Positions 6,508 through 12,882 of a stretch of 13,996 bases of DNA are shown piece after piece (position 1 is the stretch's first letter; the number at the start of each line of letters is the position of its first letter). The notes below the pieces were generated by a model. That model ran no database searches. It saw nothing but the letters and a program-made list of their open reading frames with translations, and was not told the DNA's origin. Source of the DNA: Thermoplasmata archaeon (GTDB taxonomy: Archaea > Thermoplasmatota > Thermoplasmata > RBG-16-68-12); NCBI GenBank assembly GCA_021788795.1, contig JAJYKG010000027.1, positions 1 through 13,996 of the forward strand, read 5' to 3'. Position numbers and translations under genes: made by a program.

Positions 6508-7890
6508 ATGGGGGGCGTCTCTTCGTCGGCATCAGCCCTCTTCCTGGCCCTGCTCCCTCCGGACGAGGAGGCCAAGAAGCCGGCCGCAGACGTGGCCAAG
6601 GCCACGGGCAACGCCGTCGTCCAGAGGGCCACGGTCACGGGACGCAGCGAGCTCCGCGCCTTCCTCCGCATGAACCCGGAGGAGGACTTCGACATCGAGG
6701 CGATCAACTCCACGGACTTCCACACGCTGCTCCGGGAGGCGAGCGCGGAGAAGCGGTTCTTGAAGGCCGCGGCCCGCGTCGCGGAGGCCCTCCTGCCCCG
6801 CGTCCACGCGGAGACGGAGGACCCGCTCCTCGTCGGCGCGATCCTCGCCGACAAGACGCTGGCGTGGTACCTCAAGAGCGCCGCGGACCCGGACTGGGCC
6901 GAGTTCGCCCCGCTCCGCTGGGGGGGCATCTTCTACGAGTCCCGGTCGCCCGGGGGCCGCCTTCGGCGGAAGCTGTCCACGCGGCTCACGGACCTGATCG
7001 AGGCGTGCGTGAACGCGAGCGGCACCACGGCCGTCCTGAGGGCGGGCTTCAACGGCATGTTCCGCGGCTCGAAGCAGGTGAAGAGCGCGGTGCAGTTCGC
7101 GCTGGGCTCCAAGCGGCCCCGCCTGACCCAGCAGGTCGCGCAGGCCTACCTCGACGACCTGGCCGCGAGCCCGCGGAACGGCGCGGCGCCCGTCCCCCTC
7201 CCCCACCTGAGCGACGTCGCGAAGCGGAACGGTTCCACGGAGGTGAACAACACCCTCTCCGAGCTCTTCCGCCCGGAGAGCAGCCGGTCCCTCATGGTCC
7301 TCGATCCCCGCTTCCACCTGGGCATGAACGCGGTGACGATCCAGGTCGTGCCCGCGAAGAACGTCGAGGAGGGCTCCACGTACGACCTCATCCAGCGCGA
7401 GACCGGGCCGCTCCGGGCCTCGCCAGCGTCGCACGGCGGCGGGGCGGAGGCCATCCCCACGGCGCCCTGGGACCGCACGGGCCTCACGGACAGGGACTGG
7501 CTCAAGATCCTCAAGGGACTCGAGAAGGGCAAGACGAGGCTCGAGGCTCCGCCTCCCGAGAACCACCGGGAGCGGGAATCGTTTCTCGGCCTGCGGAAGG
7601 TCCTGCTCACGGACGCGTCCGCCCGGAAGGCCTTCCTCGCGGTCCACTGGAAGGGCCGGCCGAGCGGCCTGTCCCTCCTCGCCCAGCTCCTCTCCGAGGG
7701 GACCTGGATCCCCGAGGCGGACACGGACGGCGACTACCTCGAGGCCGAGCTGGACCACCTGAGCCGCCAGGAGGGCGGCCACAGTTCCCACGAGGGCGAC
7801 TGGTCGATCGGCCACGGCTGGACGGTGACCCGGGAGATCCGGCCGGGCGCGGTCCGGGCCTACACGGCGCGCGCAGCGTCCGCAGACTGA
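6508..7890 (+). CDS. Unrecognised 460-residue soluble protein, convergent with the GTPase cassette
   Basis: I do not recognise the family. The protein is 460 residues, shows no signal peptide or strong membrane span, and has codon use like its neighbours. Residues about 65-220 read as mostly helical and charged, with a short aromatic/Gly motif LRWGGIFYES (136-145) and a basic segment GGRLRRKLSTRLTDLIEACV (149-168). A middle region (about 222-330) is rich in Pro, Gly and Ser and probably linker-like. The C-terminal part contains SGLSLLAQLLSEGTWIPEAD (386-405) and an acidic, His-rich end. The start at 6508 is supported by a TATA box about 27 bases upstream. The 3' end overlaps the convergent GAP1-like gene by 31 bases. 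A link to the GTPase cassette is suggested only by position; an uncharacterised middle or C-terminal GAP1 module supplied separately is one speculative possibility. Confidence 0.8.
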   Translation: MGGVSSSASALFLALLPPDEEAKKPAADVAKATGNAVVQRATVTGRSELRAFLRMNPEEDFDIEAINSTDFHTLLREASAEKRFLKAAARVAEALLPRVHAETEDPLLVGAILADKTLAWYLKSAADPDWAEFAPLRWGGIFYESRSPGGRLRRKLSTRLTDLIEACVNASGTTAVLRAGFNGMFRGSKQVKSAVQFALGSKRPRLTQQVAQAYLDDLAASPRNGAAPVPLPHLSDVAKRNGSTEVNNTLSELFRPESSRSLMVLDPRFHLGMNAVTIQVVPAKNVEEGSTYDLIQRETGPLRASPASHGGGAEAIPTAPWDRTGLTDRDWLKILKGLEKGKTRLEAPPPENHRERESFLGLRKVLLTDASARKAFLAVHWKGRPSGLSLLAQLLSEGTWIPEADTDGDYLEAELDHLSRQEGGHSSHEGDWSIGHGWTVTREIRPGAVRAYTARAASAD

Positions 7891-8720
7891 CGCACCGCGG
7901 CGTTGAGGGCGCGGTAGACCTCCTCGCGGTCGGGCACGCGCGGGAGGACGTGCTCCGTCAGGGCGCTCTCGAGGATGGCCCAGCTGGAGTCGGCCCGCAC
8001 GCCGCGCTGCGCGATGACGAGGCCGAAGTGGTTCAGGGCGGAGGACCGGGGGGCGTCGCTGATCGAGGCGAACAGGGGGATGCCGCACCTGAACGACAGG
8101 AGCTCGACGAGCAGCGTGAGCGTCTCGTTCCGCGCCTGCGCGGTGGTGTTGCGGCACAGGAGGAGCGTGCGGCTCGTCGCGTCCCGCATGAACCGGGTCG
8201 CGAGGGTCTCGAGCGCGGCGAAGGTCATGTGCTTGTGGATGCCGTCGCCCCAGGAGGGGGGGCCCTGGGACTCGGGGCGCAGGGGGACCTGGAGGAGCTC
8301 CAGCGCGCCCTGGGCGTCCGGCGTCTTCGCGTCGAACGCGGCCATGGCCTTGTAGACCGCCTCCAGGGTGAGCCGACCCGCCTTGAGGAGGTCCAGGCGG
8401 GCGACGACCGTGTGGTTCGTGAAGGTGGGCCGTCCCGCCTCGTCCGGCATGCCGCGCGTGATGCGCGACAGGAGGAGTTCCCGCCCCGTCTTGACCGGGG
8501 TGGTCATCCGGAGGTCGACCTCCCCGTCGATGTCCTGGGCCGCGGCCGCGCGGATCGGGGTGTAGTGGCCGCGGAGGTACGGGTCGAAGAGCCCGGCATC
8601 GAAGCCGCGGGACATGGCCTTCGTGGTGTACCCGACGTTGGGGACCACCGCGAAGACCCAGTGGTCGCACGCGACGGGGTCCTCGGCCGCGGACGGCGCG
8701 GTCGATTCCGTGGGCACCAC
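7860..8720 (-). CDS. GAP1-N-like GTPase-associated protein
   Basis: This 286-residue soluble protein resembles, from memory of the family, the N-terminal domain of GTPase-associated protein 1 (GAP1). The visible hallmarks are the opening strand plus small-residue turn WVFAVVPNVGYTTKAMSRGF (21-40), a Tyr/Pro region DPYLRGHYTP (46-55), and the SRITRGMPDEAGRPTFTNHT block (85-104), whose D-x-x-GR...xxxH pattern is typical of GAP1-N. The C-terminal part (about 160-280) is helical, with TLLVELLSFRCGIPLF (202-217). Bacterial GAP1 proteins are usually much longer, with middle and C-terminal domains that are absent here. Translation starts at the GTG at 8720, thirteen bases after the stop of the upstream GTPase, with GGGAGGG just before it, so it is co-transcribed and probably coupled. 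The next codon is also GTG. The role is inferred: a partner or effector of the two GTPases. Confidence 0.6.
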   Translation of the reverse strand: MVPTESTAPSAAEDPVACDHWVFAVVPNVGYTTKAMSRGFDAGLFDPYLRGHYTPIRAAAAQDIDGEVDLRMTTPVKTGRELLLSRITRGMPDEAGRPTFTNHTVVARLDLLKAGRLTLEAVYKAMAAFDAKTPDAQGALELLQVPLRPESQGPPSWGDGIHKHMTFAALETLATRFMRDATSRTLLLCRNTTAQARNETLTLLVELLSFRCGIPLFASISDAPRSSALNHFGLVIAQRGVRADSSWAILESALTEHVLPRVPDREEVYRALNAAVRQSADAARAV

Positions 8721-8733
8721 CGCGACGCCCTCC

Positions 8734-9738
8734 CTACGGCCGGATGAGGGACTGGGCCTGGAACTTCTCGGCCTCGAGGATCTCGTCCGGGATCTTGTTC
8801 GCGATCTTGCGGAAGTGCTCGATGAAGTGGACGTACTCGTCGTACGAGAAGTCCGGCTCGCCGCCGCCCTCCGGGCGGAATCCCGTGCGCACGATCCGCG
8901 GCTGCCCGACGGGCTCCATGCCCTCCTGCTGCTCCGTCCGCACCCAGGAGAGGAAGTACTCGGCCTTGTCCATGCTGACGCCGGCCACCTTCCCGCCCCG
9001 GATCTGGGACAGGGTCTGGGGGACGAAGACGCGGAGGAGGGCCTCCGCGTACTCGCGGCGGGCCTTCTTGTCCTCGGGGAAGCCCTGGTGGAGGCCGAGC
9101 CTCGCCAGGACGTCGTCGCGGAGGGTGTCGAACTTGGAGAGGACGAAGGCAGGGTAGATGATCGGTGGATCCGGGTTGACGCCGGAGTCCTTGAGCCGGT
9201 CGTACTCCTGCTTCTTGTACGTCTGGAAGGCGACCATGAGCTTGGCGACCGTGCTGTCGTACCGGAGCATCTTCTTGTACGACGGGGTGTCGATGTCCGT
9301 GGTCATCTTGCTGCAGTCCACGAGCACGACGATCACGACGCTCTTCAGGAGCTGCTGGATGAGCGGCCGGGACGCGATCCCGGTCTCGATGAACTCCTCG
9401 ATGTCTTCGCCGGAGACGTCGTACGCGGAGAAGCGCAGCGTGGAGAAGGGCTTGACCCAGTTCTGGGCGCGGATGTAGTAGGGCAGCTTGCCCTGGACCT
9501 TCCGGAGGTAACCGAAGATGAAGCTGAGCTCCGTGATCTCTTCCTTCAGGGTGGCGCTCGGGAAGCGGGCGTCCTTCATGCCTTCGTACACGGCGGACAT
9601 GATGTTCAGGGAGGCCATGGGCGCGTGGAAACGGAAGTCATCGTGCACTCCCGTACCGTACTTCACCTGGGCGGAGTACAGAAGGCCGAGGAAGGTCGTC
9701 TTGCCGGAAGCGCGATCCCCCAACAGAGCGCAGGGCAT
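8734..9738 (-). CDS. P-loop GTPase, double-GTPase type, intact G3 motif
   Basis: This is a predicted cytoplasmic GTPase of 334 residues. The Walker A/G1 motif is GDRASGKT (7-14), followed by TFLGLLYSAQ as in the tandem 'double-GTPase' families. G3 is DVSG at 107-110 within LRFSAYDVSGED. The hydrophobic strand VVIVVLVDCSK (134-144) precedes G4, written SKFD (201-204) in place of NKxD. A G5-like SWVRTE lies at 264-269. The C-terminus PDFSYDEYVHFIEHFRKIA (295-313) is shared with the adjacent paralogue. The ATG at 9738 is preferred over the GTG-type start at 9789 because it places the P-loop at the usual distance from the N-terminus and because a TATA box sits about 27 bases upstream, implying a leaderless transcript. 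The GAP1-like gene follows after 13 bases. Fold and GTP binding are firm; pathway membership is inferred. Confidence 0.85.
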   Translation of the reverse strand: MPCALLGDRASGKTTFLGLLYSAQVKYGTGVHDDFRFHAPMASLNIMSAVYEGMKDARFPSATLKEEITELSFIFGYLRKVQGKLPYYIRAQNWVKPFSTLRFSAYDVSGEDIEEFIETGIASRPLIQQLLKSVVIVVLVDCSKMTTDIDTPSYKKMLRYDSTVAKLMVAFQTYKKQEYDRLKDSGVNPDPPIIYPAFVLSKFDTLRDDVLARLGLHQGFPEDKKARREYAEALLRVFVPQTLSQIRGGKVAGVSMDKAEYFLSWVRTEQQEGMEPVGQPRIVRTGFRPEGGGEPDFSYDEYVHFIEHFRKIANKIPDEILEAEKFQAQSLIRP

Positions 9739-9760
9739 GAGAGCCCGACCCCGCGCTTGC

Positions 9761-9770
9761 GTACTTAAAC
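9761..9770 (-). promoter_or_regulatory. Internal TATA box between the two GTPase genes
   Basis: Read on the minus strand, GTTTAAGTAC lies about 27 bases before the ATG at 9738. The region 9739-9825 between the paired GTPases is the most AT-rich stretch nearby. The downstream GTPase and GAP1-like gene can therefore be transcribed from their own leaderless promoter, independently of the upstream GTPase. Confidence 0.65.
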
Positions 9771-9825
9771 CCTGCTCGGGAATTATCAATCTTGCAAAGG
9801 ACGAGAGGCCGTCGGCCCGAGCCGC

Positions 9826-10746
9826 TCAGTCCTTCGTCGCCGCGGCGACCTTCGCGACCTCGTCCAGGAACGCGAGGTACTCGCCCTTCGAGTAGTCCGG
9901 CTCCCAGCCGCCGCTCTCGGTCCGCCGGAGCCGGATCTGCTCGTGCGGCGGCGAGCCCTTCGTCTCCGTGCGGACGCCGCTGAAGACGTAGCTCGGCGGC
10001 GCGAACCGGAGCTTCTTCCCCGCGGGGGCCCGGACCATGGCAAGGGTCCGCGGCAGGTTGGGCTCGAGGAGGACCTTCCCGTAGAGGGACCGCGGGCCCG
10101 TCTTCGCGGCAGCCGGCGGCGTGGCCTCGAGGTTCGCGGCCTCCAGGAACGCCGGCGGGACGGAGTCGAACTTGGAGAAGACAAAGACCGGGTGCAGGAC
10201 GGCGCGACCGCCGCTGGACCGCCACCTCTGGACCGCGACGAGGAGCGCCTCGACGCGGCCGTCGTACGCGCGCGCGGGACCCGACTTGGGGTCCGCGCCC
10301 TTCGGAGCGAGCTTCGTGCTGTCCACGAGGACGGCGACCACATCGGCATCGAGGGCGTCCCGCCACTTGCCCGTCCCGAACGTGCTCCCCTGGTGGAGCC
10401 CCGGGCTCGCCTCGTCCAAGCTTCCGGGAAGCGAGAAGTGAATCGTCGGCGAGGGGCCCGCGGCCCCCTTGCGCGAACCGATGCGGGAAAGGAGGCCGTG
10501 CCCGGCCCGGGCGGCGTCGAGTTCGACGCGCAGCTCGTGGAGCCCTTCCTTGGTGGTCGTGTCGGGGAAGCCGCCGGACATCATCCGCTGGAAGAGGGCC
10601 GTGACCTCGTCCAGCGAGTCGTAGGCCACGTGGAACCGGAGCTCGTCCTCCCGGCCGGAGCCGGAGCTCACCAGGGCGGCGTAGAGCAGCCCGAGGAAGG
10701 TCGTCTTCCCGGAGCCGTGGTCCCCGACGATGGCGACGCGAAGCAT
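9826..10746 (-). CDS. P-loop GTPase paralogue with degenerate G3 motif
   Basis: This 306-residue paralogue of the GTPase downstream has the same architecture. G1 is GDHGSGKT (8-15) followed by TFLGLLYAAL. The strand VVAVLVDSTKLAPK (136-149) matches VVIVVLVDCSK of the partner. G4 is SKFD at 191-194, and the G5-like SGVRTE and the C-terminal PDYSKGEYLAFLDEVAKVAA (283-302) are also conserved. The G3 segment is not: where the partner has FSAYDVSGED, this protein reads FSLPGSLDEA (104-113), without the DxxG aspartate that positions the catalytic water and Mg2+. It may bind nucleotide without hydrolysing it. The ATG at 10746 was chosen because it directly precedes the P-loop strand; the open frame upstream to 10950 is Pro/Arg-rich and unlike protein. 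No clean TATA box was found before it. Confidence 0.85.
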   Translation of the reverse strand: MLRVAIVGDHGSGKTTFLGLLYAALVSSGSGREDELRFHVAYDSLDEVTALFQRMMSGGFPDTTTKEGLHELRVELDAARAGHGLLSRIGSRKGAAGPSPTIHFSLPGSLDEASPGLHQGSTFGTGKWRDALDADVVAVLVDSTKLAPKGADPKSGPARAYDGRVEALLVAVQRWRSSGGRAVLHPVFVFSKFDSVPPAFLEAANLEATPPAAAKTGPRSLYGKVLLEPNLPRTLAMVRAPAGKKLRFAPPSYVFSGVRTETKGSPPHEQIRLRRTESGGWEPDYSKGEYLAFLDEVAKVAAATKD

Positions 10747-11129
10747 GAGGCCGTCTCGGGTGAGGAAACCCGTCGGAAGAACCTTCCTGGGTGGGAGACG
10801 GGATTGATAGCGAGGAATCGGGTGGGTATCCAGATGCCTCCGCGAACGGCGCGGCGCCCCCTCCGCGCACCCGGATCGCCCGAATCCTTGGGCGTCCTCC
10901 GGCCTGGGGATCGGCGGGGCGCATGATGCCCGCGAAGGGCCCTCGGGCACAGGGGAAGGAGGCTAGCGGAAGGGCGGCCGAGCGCGCGGCCGCGCCCCGA
11001 CGGTTCGGACCCCGGGCGGACCAAGGCGACGGCGAGGCCGCGGTGCGGCGCGGATCGCGGCCCTGAGGGAGCCCTCGCGCTCGATCGTGGCCCGACTCCA
11101 CCCGCTGATCATGAAGCACGCCAGGGTGA
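10747..11129. other. Gene-free GC-rich stretch upstream of the GTPase cassette
   Basis: I see no credible gene, tRNA or repeat array here. Open frames exist on both strands, but their translations are Pro/Arg/Gly-rich, as expected from GC-rich noncoding DNA. The only AT-leaning part is around 10801-10815 (GATTGATAGC on the plus strand), about 60-70 bases before the upstream GTPase, which might contain its promoter. Confidence 0.5.
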
Positions 11130-11336
11130 CTCCAGCCCACCGTCCAATCCGGCTTCGCCTTCTACAAGCGGAAAGACACGAGGGTTCTCGTCGCGGCCCC
11201 ACGCAAGAGCTACGTGAGCCTCGGGTACACGAACGACGCGGGCATCGACAGGGAGCCGGTCAAGCTCGCCTCGGTTGACCCGATCGACGACACGCAGACT
11301 GCCGCCATGGTGCAGCGCCTGGGAGCCGGGTCCTGA
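11130..11336 (+). pseudogene. Possible gene remnant: coding-like frame without a start codon
   Basis: The frame between the TGA at 11127 and the TGA at 11334 reads as ordinary protein: GFAFYKRKDTRVLVAAPRKS begins at 11151, continues YVSLGYTNDAGIDREPVKLA, and ends with MVQRLGAGS. Third codon positions are almost entirely G or C, as in the surrounding real genes, and the composition is balanced rather than Arg/Pro-rich. No ATG, GTG or TTG lies before the conserved-looking part; the first is a GTG at 11214, inside it. Upstream, the same frame is broken by several stops. It is best read as the C-terminal end of a decayed or frameshifted gene, or as a gene with an unusual start. I do not recognise the family. 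Confidence 0.45.
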
Positions 11337-11362
11337 CCCGGGCCTTCCCTCGGACCCTCGCC

Positions 11363-11371
11363 CATAAGTAC
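11363..11371 (+). promoter_or_regulatory. Candidate TATA box for the ketopantoate-reductase-like gene
   Basis: CATAAGTAC resembles the box before the GTPase at 9738 (its AAGTAC is identical). It lies about 55 bases before the ATG at 11422, so a transcript starting about 26 bases downstream would have a leader of around 29 bases. That leader contains GGGGGA six to ten bases before the ATG, so this gene probably uses a Shine-Dalgarno start. Confidence 0.5.
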
Positions 11372-11421
11372 GCCTGCGTCGTATTCACCGCGGCCGAGGC
11401 CAGCGGCGCTCGGGGGACGAC

Positions 11422-12384
11422 ATGAAGGTCCTCGTATACGGTGCCGGCGTCATTGGTACGATGCATGCATGGGCGTTCGAGCGGGCGGGACACCAGGTTT
11501 CCCTCCTGGTGCGGCCCGGCCACGAGGATCGCTGGGCGAACGGGGTCGCCCTCCGCATCCTCGACGGGCGTGGCCCGCGGCAGGAAGAGTTCAAGGTCCT
11601 GTACCGGCCGCAGATCGTCCCCTCGCTCGAACCGGACGACGGGTACGACCTGATCGTGGACGCGGTCCGCTTCAGCCAGGCGGAGGCCGTCCTCCCCGAG
11701 ATCGCCGCGAACCGCGGCAACGCCCTGGTCCTGTTCTTCCACCAGGCCTGGCGGGGCCTCGACGTCCTCGACCGCACCCTGGGCAAGGAGCAGTACGTCC
11801 TCGGGATGCCGCGGGCCGGGGGCGTCCTGTCGAACGGCGTCCTCGACGGGGCCTTCGAGGGGAAGGTCATGCTCGGGACGAGCACGTGCGGGCGCCCGAC
11901 GACGCCGGTTGTGGAGGGCGCGGCCCGGAAGAACCTGGACTTCGTCTCGGGGCTCTTCCGTCCCTCCGGGTTCGAGGTCGTGACGCCGGAGAACATGGAG
12001 CACTGGTACTGGGTCCACTTCGCGAGCACGGCCGTGTACACGGGCGCCATCGCCAAGGAGGGGGGCTACGACGCCTTCGCGCAGGACAAGAAGGCGATCC
12101 ACGACGCCCTCCTCGCCGGCCACGAGGCGATGGAGATCTGTTCGGCCCGCGGCGTCGACGTCCGAAAGATGGAGGACGCCAAGATGTTCGTGACCTCGCC
12201 CCTCGTCGTGGCCCCCCTCATGCGTCGCGCGCTCGCCCAGTCCATGACGCGCCGCCTGTCGCAGACCCACCCGGAGTACGCGCCCGAGTTCCGGCAGATC
12301 TTCGACGAGGTGCTCGAGACCGGGCGCCAGCTGAACGTTCCCACGCCCCACCTGGACGCCTATCGGCCCTACGTCGATCGATAG
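11422..12384 (+). CDS. Ketopantoate reductase (PanE/ApbA) family protein, non-canonical active site
   Basis: This 320-residue protein has the two-domain ketopantoate reductase architecture: an N-terminal Rossmann domain with GAGVIG at 7-12 and the typical MKVLVYGAGVIGTMHAWAFE opening, and a helical C-terminal domain from about 190. PanE reduces 2-dehydropantoate to pantoate with NADPH. In PanE a lysine, followed four residues later by asparagine, starts the C-terminal domain. The corresponding segment here is HWYWVHFASTAVYTG (194-208), with neither residue in place. A different substrate is therefore likelier than pantoate synthesis, although archaea do use PanE homologues for CoA synthesis. 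GGGGGA six to ten bases before the ATG supports the start. A small DUF4242-like gene follows in the same direction after about 140-180 bases. Confidence 0.8.
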   Translation: MKVLVYGAGVIGTMHAWAFERAGHQVSLLVRPGHEDRWANGVALRILDGRGPRQEEFKVLYRPQIVPSLEPDDGYDLIVDAVRFSQAEAVLPEIAANRGNALVLFFHQAWRGLDVLDRTLGKEQYVLGMPRAGGVLSNGVLDGAFEGKVMLGTSTCGRPTTPVVEGAARKNLDFVSGLFRPSGFEVVTPENMEHWYWVHFASTAVYTGAIAKEGGYDAFAQDKKAIHDALLAGHEAMEICSARGVDVRKMEDAKMFVTSPLVVAPLMRRALAQSMTRRLSQTHPEYAPEFRQIFDEVLETGRQLNVPTPHLDAYRPYVDR

Positions 12385-12513
12385 GATCCTCGGGACCGCC
12401 GCGGACTTCGCGCGCGTCGGAGCCGACGGGACGGCGGACGCGGAGCGAAGTGAATCGATGAGCGAGCGCAGCCAACCATTATCCTGCATGGACACGATGC
12501 GGGGGACGAAGGG

Positions 12514-12520
12514 GGAGGTG
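12514..12520 (+). promoter_or_regulatory. Strong Shine-Dalgarno before the DUF4242-like gene, pointing to an upstream start
   Basis: GGAGGTG is a seven-base match to the 3' end of 16S rRNA. It is over 40 bases before the ATG at 12562, too far to serve it, but it is properly placed for a CTG at 12523 in the same frame. It is therefore evidence for a non-AUG start or a small indel. Confidence 0.5.
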
Positions 12521-12561
12521 TTCTGGCGAAATACATCGCCGTCCACACGCTTCCGCAGCCG

Positions 12562-12831
12562 ATGGCTCCCGAGGAAATCACGCCTCTCGTCGAGGAGCTG
12601 CTCCGGCACGAGGCGCTGGACGCGTACTGGGTGCAGTCGTGGGCCGAGACGAACGAGCAAGGAAAGGCGCTCCGGATCTTCTGTGAGTGGAACGCCAAGA
12701 GCGAGGACGCGGTCAAGAAGGTCTTCGAGAAGGTCCCCACCTTCCCGCTGGACCACATCCGGCCGATGACGAAGTTCGACTCGGACAGCTTCCGTATGCC
12801 CGTGCGGCAGCCCCAGGCGCCGATTCCGTAG
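12562..12831 (+). CDS. Small DUF4242-like (SCO4226 nickel-binding-like) protein
   Basis: This is a small soluble alpha/beta protein, 89 residues from the ATG at 12562. The pattern APEEITPLVEELLRHEALDA (2-21), then YWVQSWAETN, then ALRIFCEWNAKSEDAVKKVF (36-55) and PLDHIRPM resembles the DUF4242 ferredoxin-like fold, whose best-known member is a Streptomyces nickel-binding protein. The match is from memory and the metal is uncertain. Upstream in frame the codons read AKYIAVHTLPQP, exactly the first beta strand such domains need, beginning at a CTG (12523) behind the GGAGGTG at 12514. The real protein is probably 102 residues, starting at CTG. The ATG coordinate is given here as the conservative start. 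It follows the ketopantoate-reductase-like gene and converges with the thiolase, leaving a 51-base gap. Confidence 0.7.
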   Translation: MAPEEITPLVEELLRHEALDAYWVQSWAETNEQGKALRIFCEWNAKSEDAVKKVFEKVPTFPLDHIRPMTKFDSDSFRMPVRQPQAPIP

Positions 12832-12882
12832 GACCGGATCCTCCGCGGGCATCCGGCTACCGCGGCACGGCCACCGGCAGGG

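Noticed and set aside
6532..8670. A 712-codon open frame on the minus strand spanning the 460-residue gene and the GAP1-like gene
   Set aside because: Its translation is Arg/Pro/Gly-rich without protein-like patterns and it is antisense or out of frame to better supported genes. Long spurious frames are expected at this G+C.
6864..8747. A 627-codon plus-strand open frame
   Set aside because: Same low-complexity composition; it crosses the convergent junction and is a shadow of the real frames at 6508-7890 and 7860-8720.
9774..9822. Inverted repeat GCTCGGG ... CCCGAGC between the two GTPase genes, considered as a terminator or RNA element
   Set aside because: Seven-base arms with a 35-base loop and no following T-run are easily found by chance in GC-rich DNA.
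12431..12470. GAGCGAAGTGAATCGATGAG-type sequence considered as a C/D box guide RNA or repeat unit
   Set aside because: The C box is imperfect, no paired D/C'/D' boxes were found, and no second copy is seen in the window.
11260..12852. A 530-codon minus-strand open frame opposite the ketopantoate-reductase-like gene
   Set aside because: No motif and composition typical of an antisense frame; the plus strand has a clear Rossmann protein with a placed promoter.
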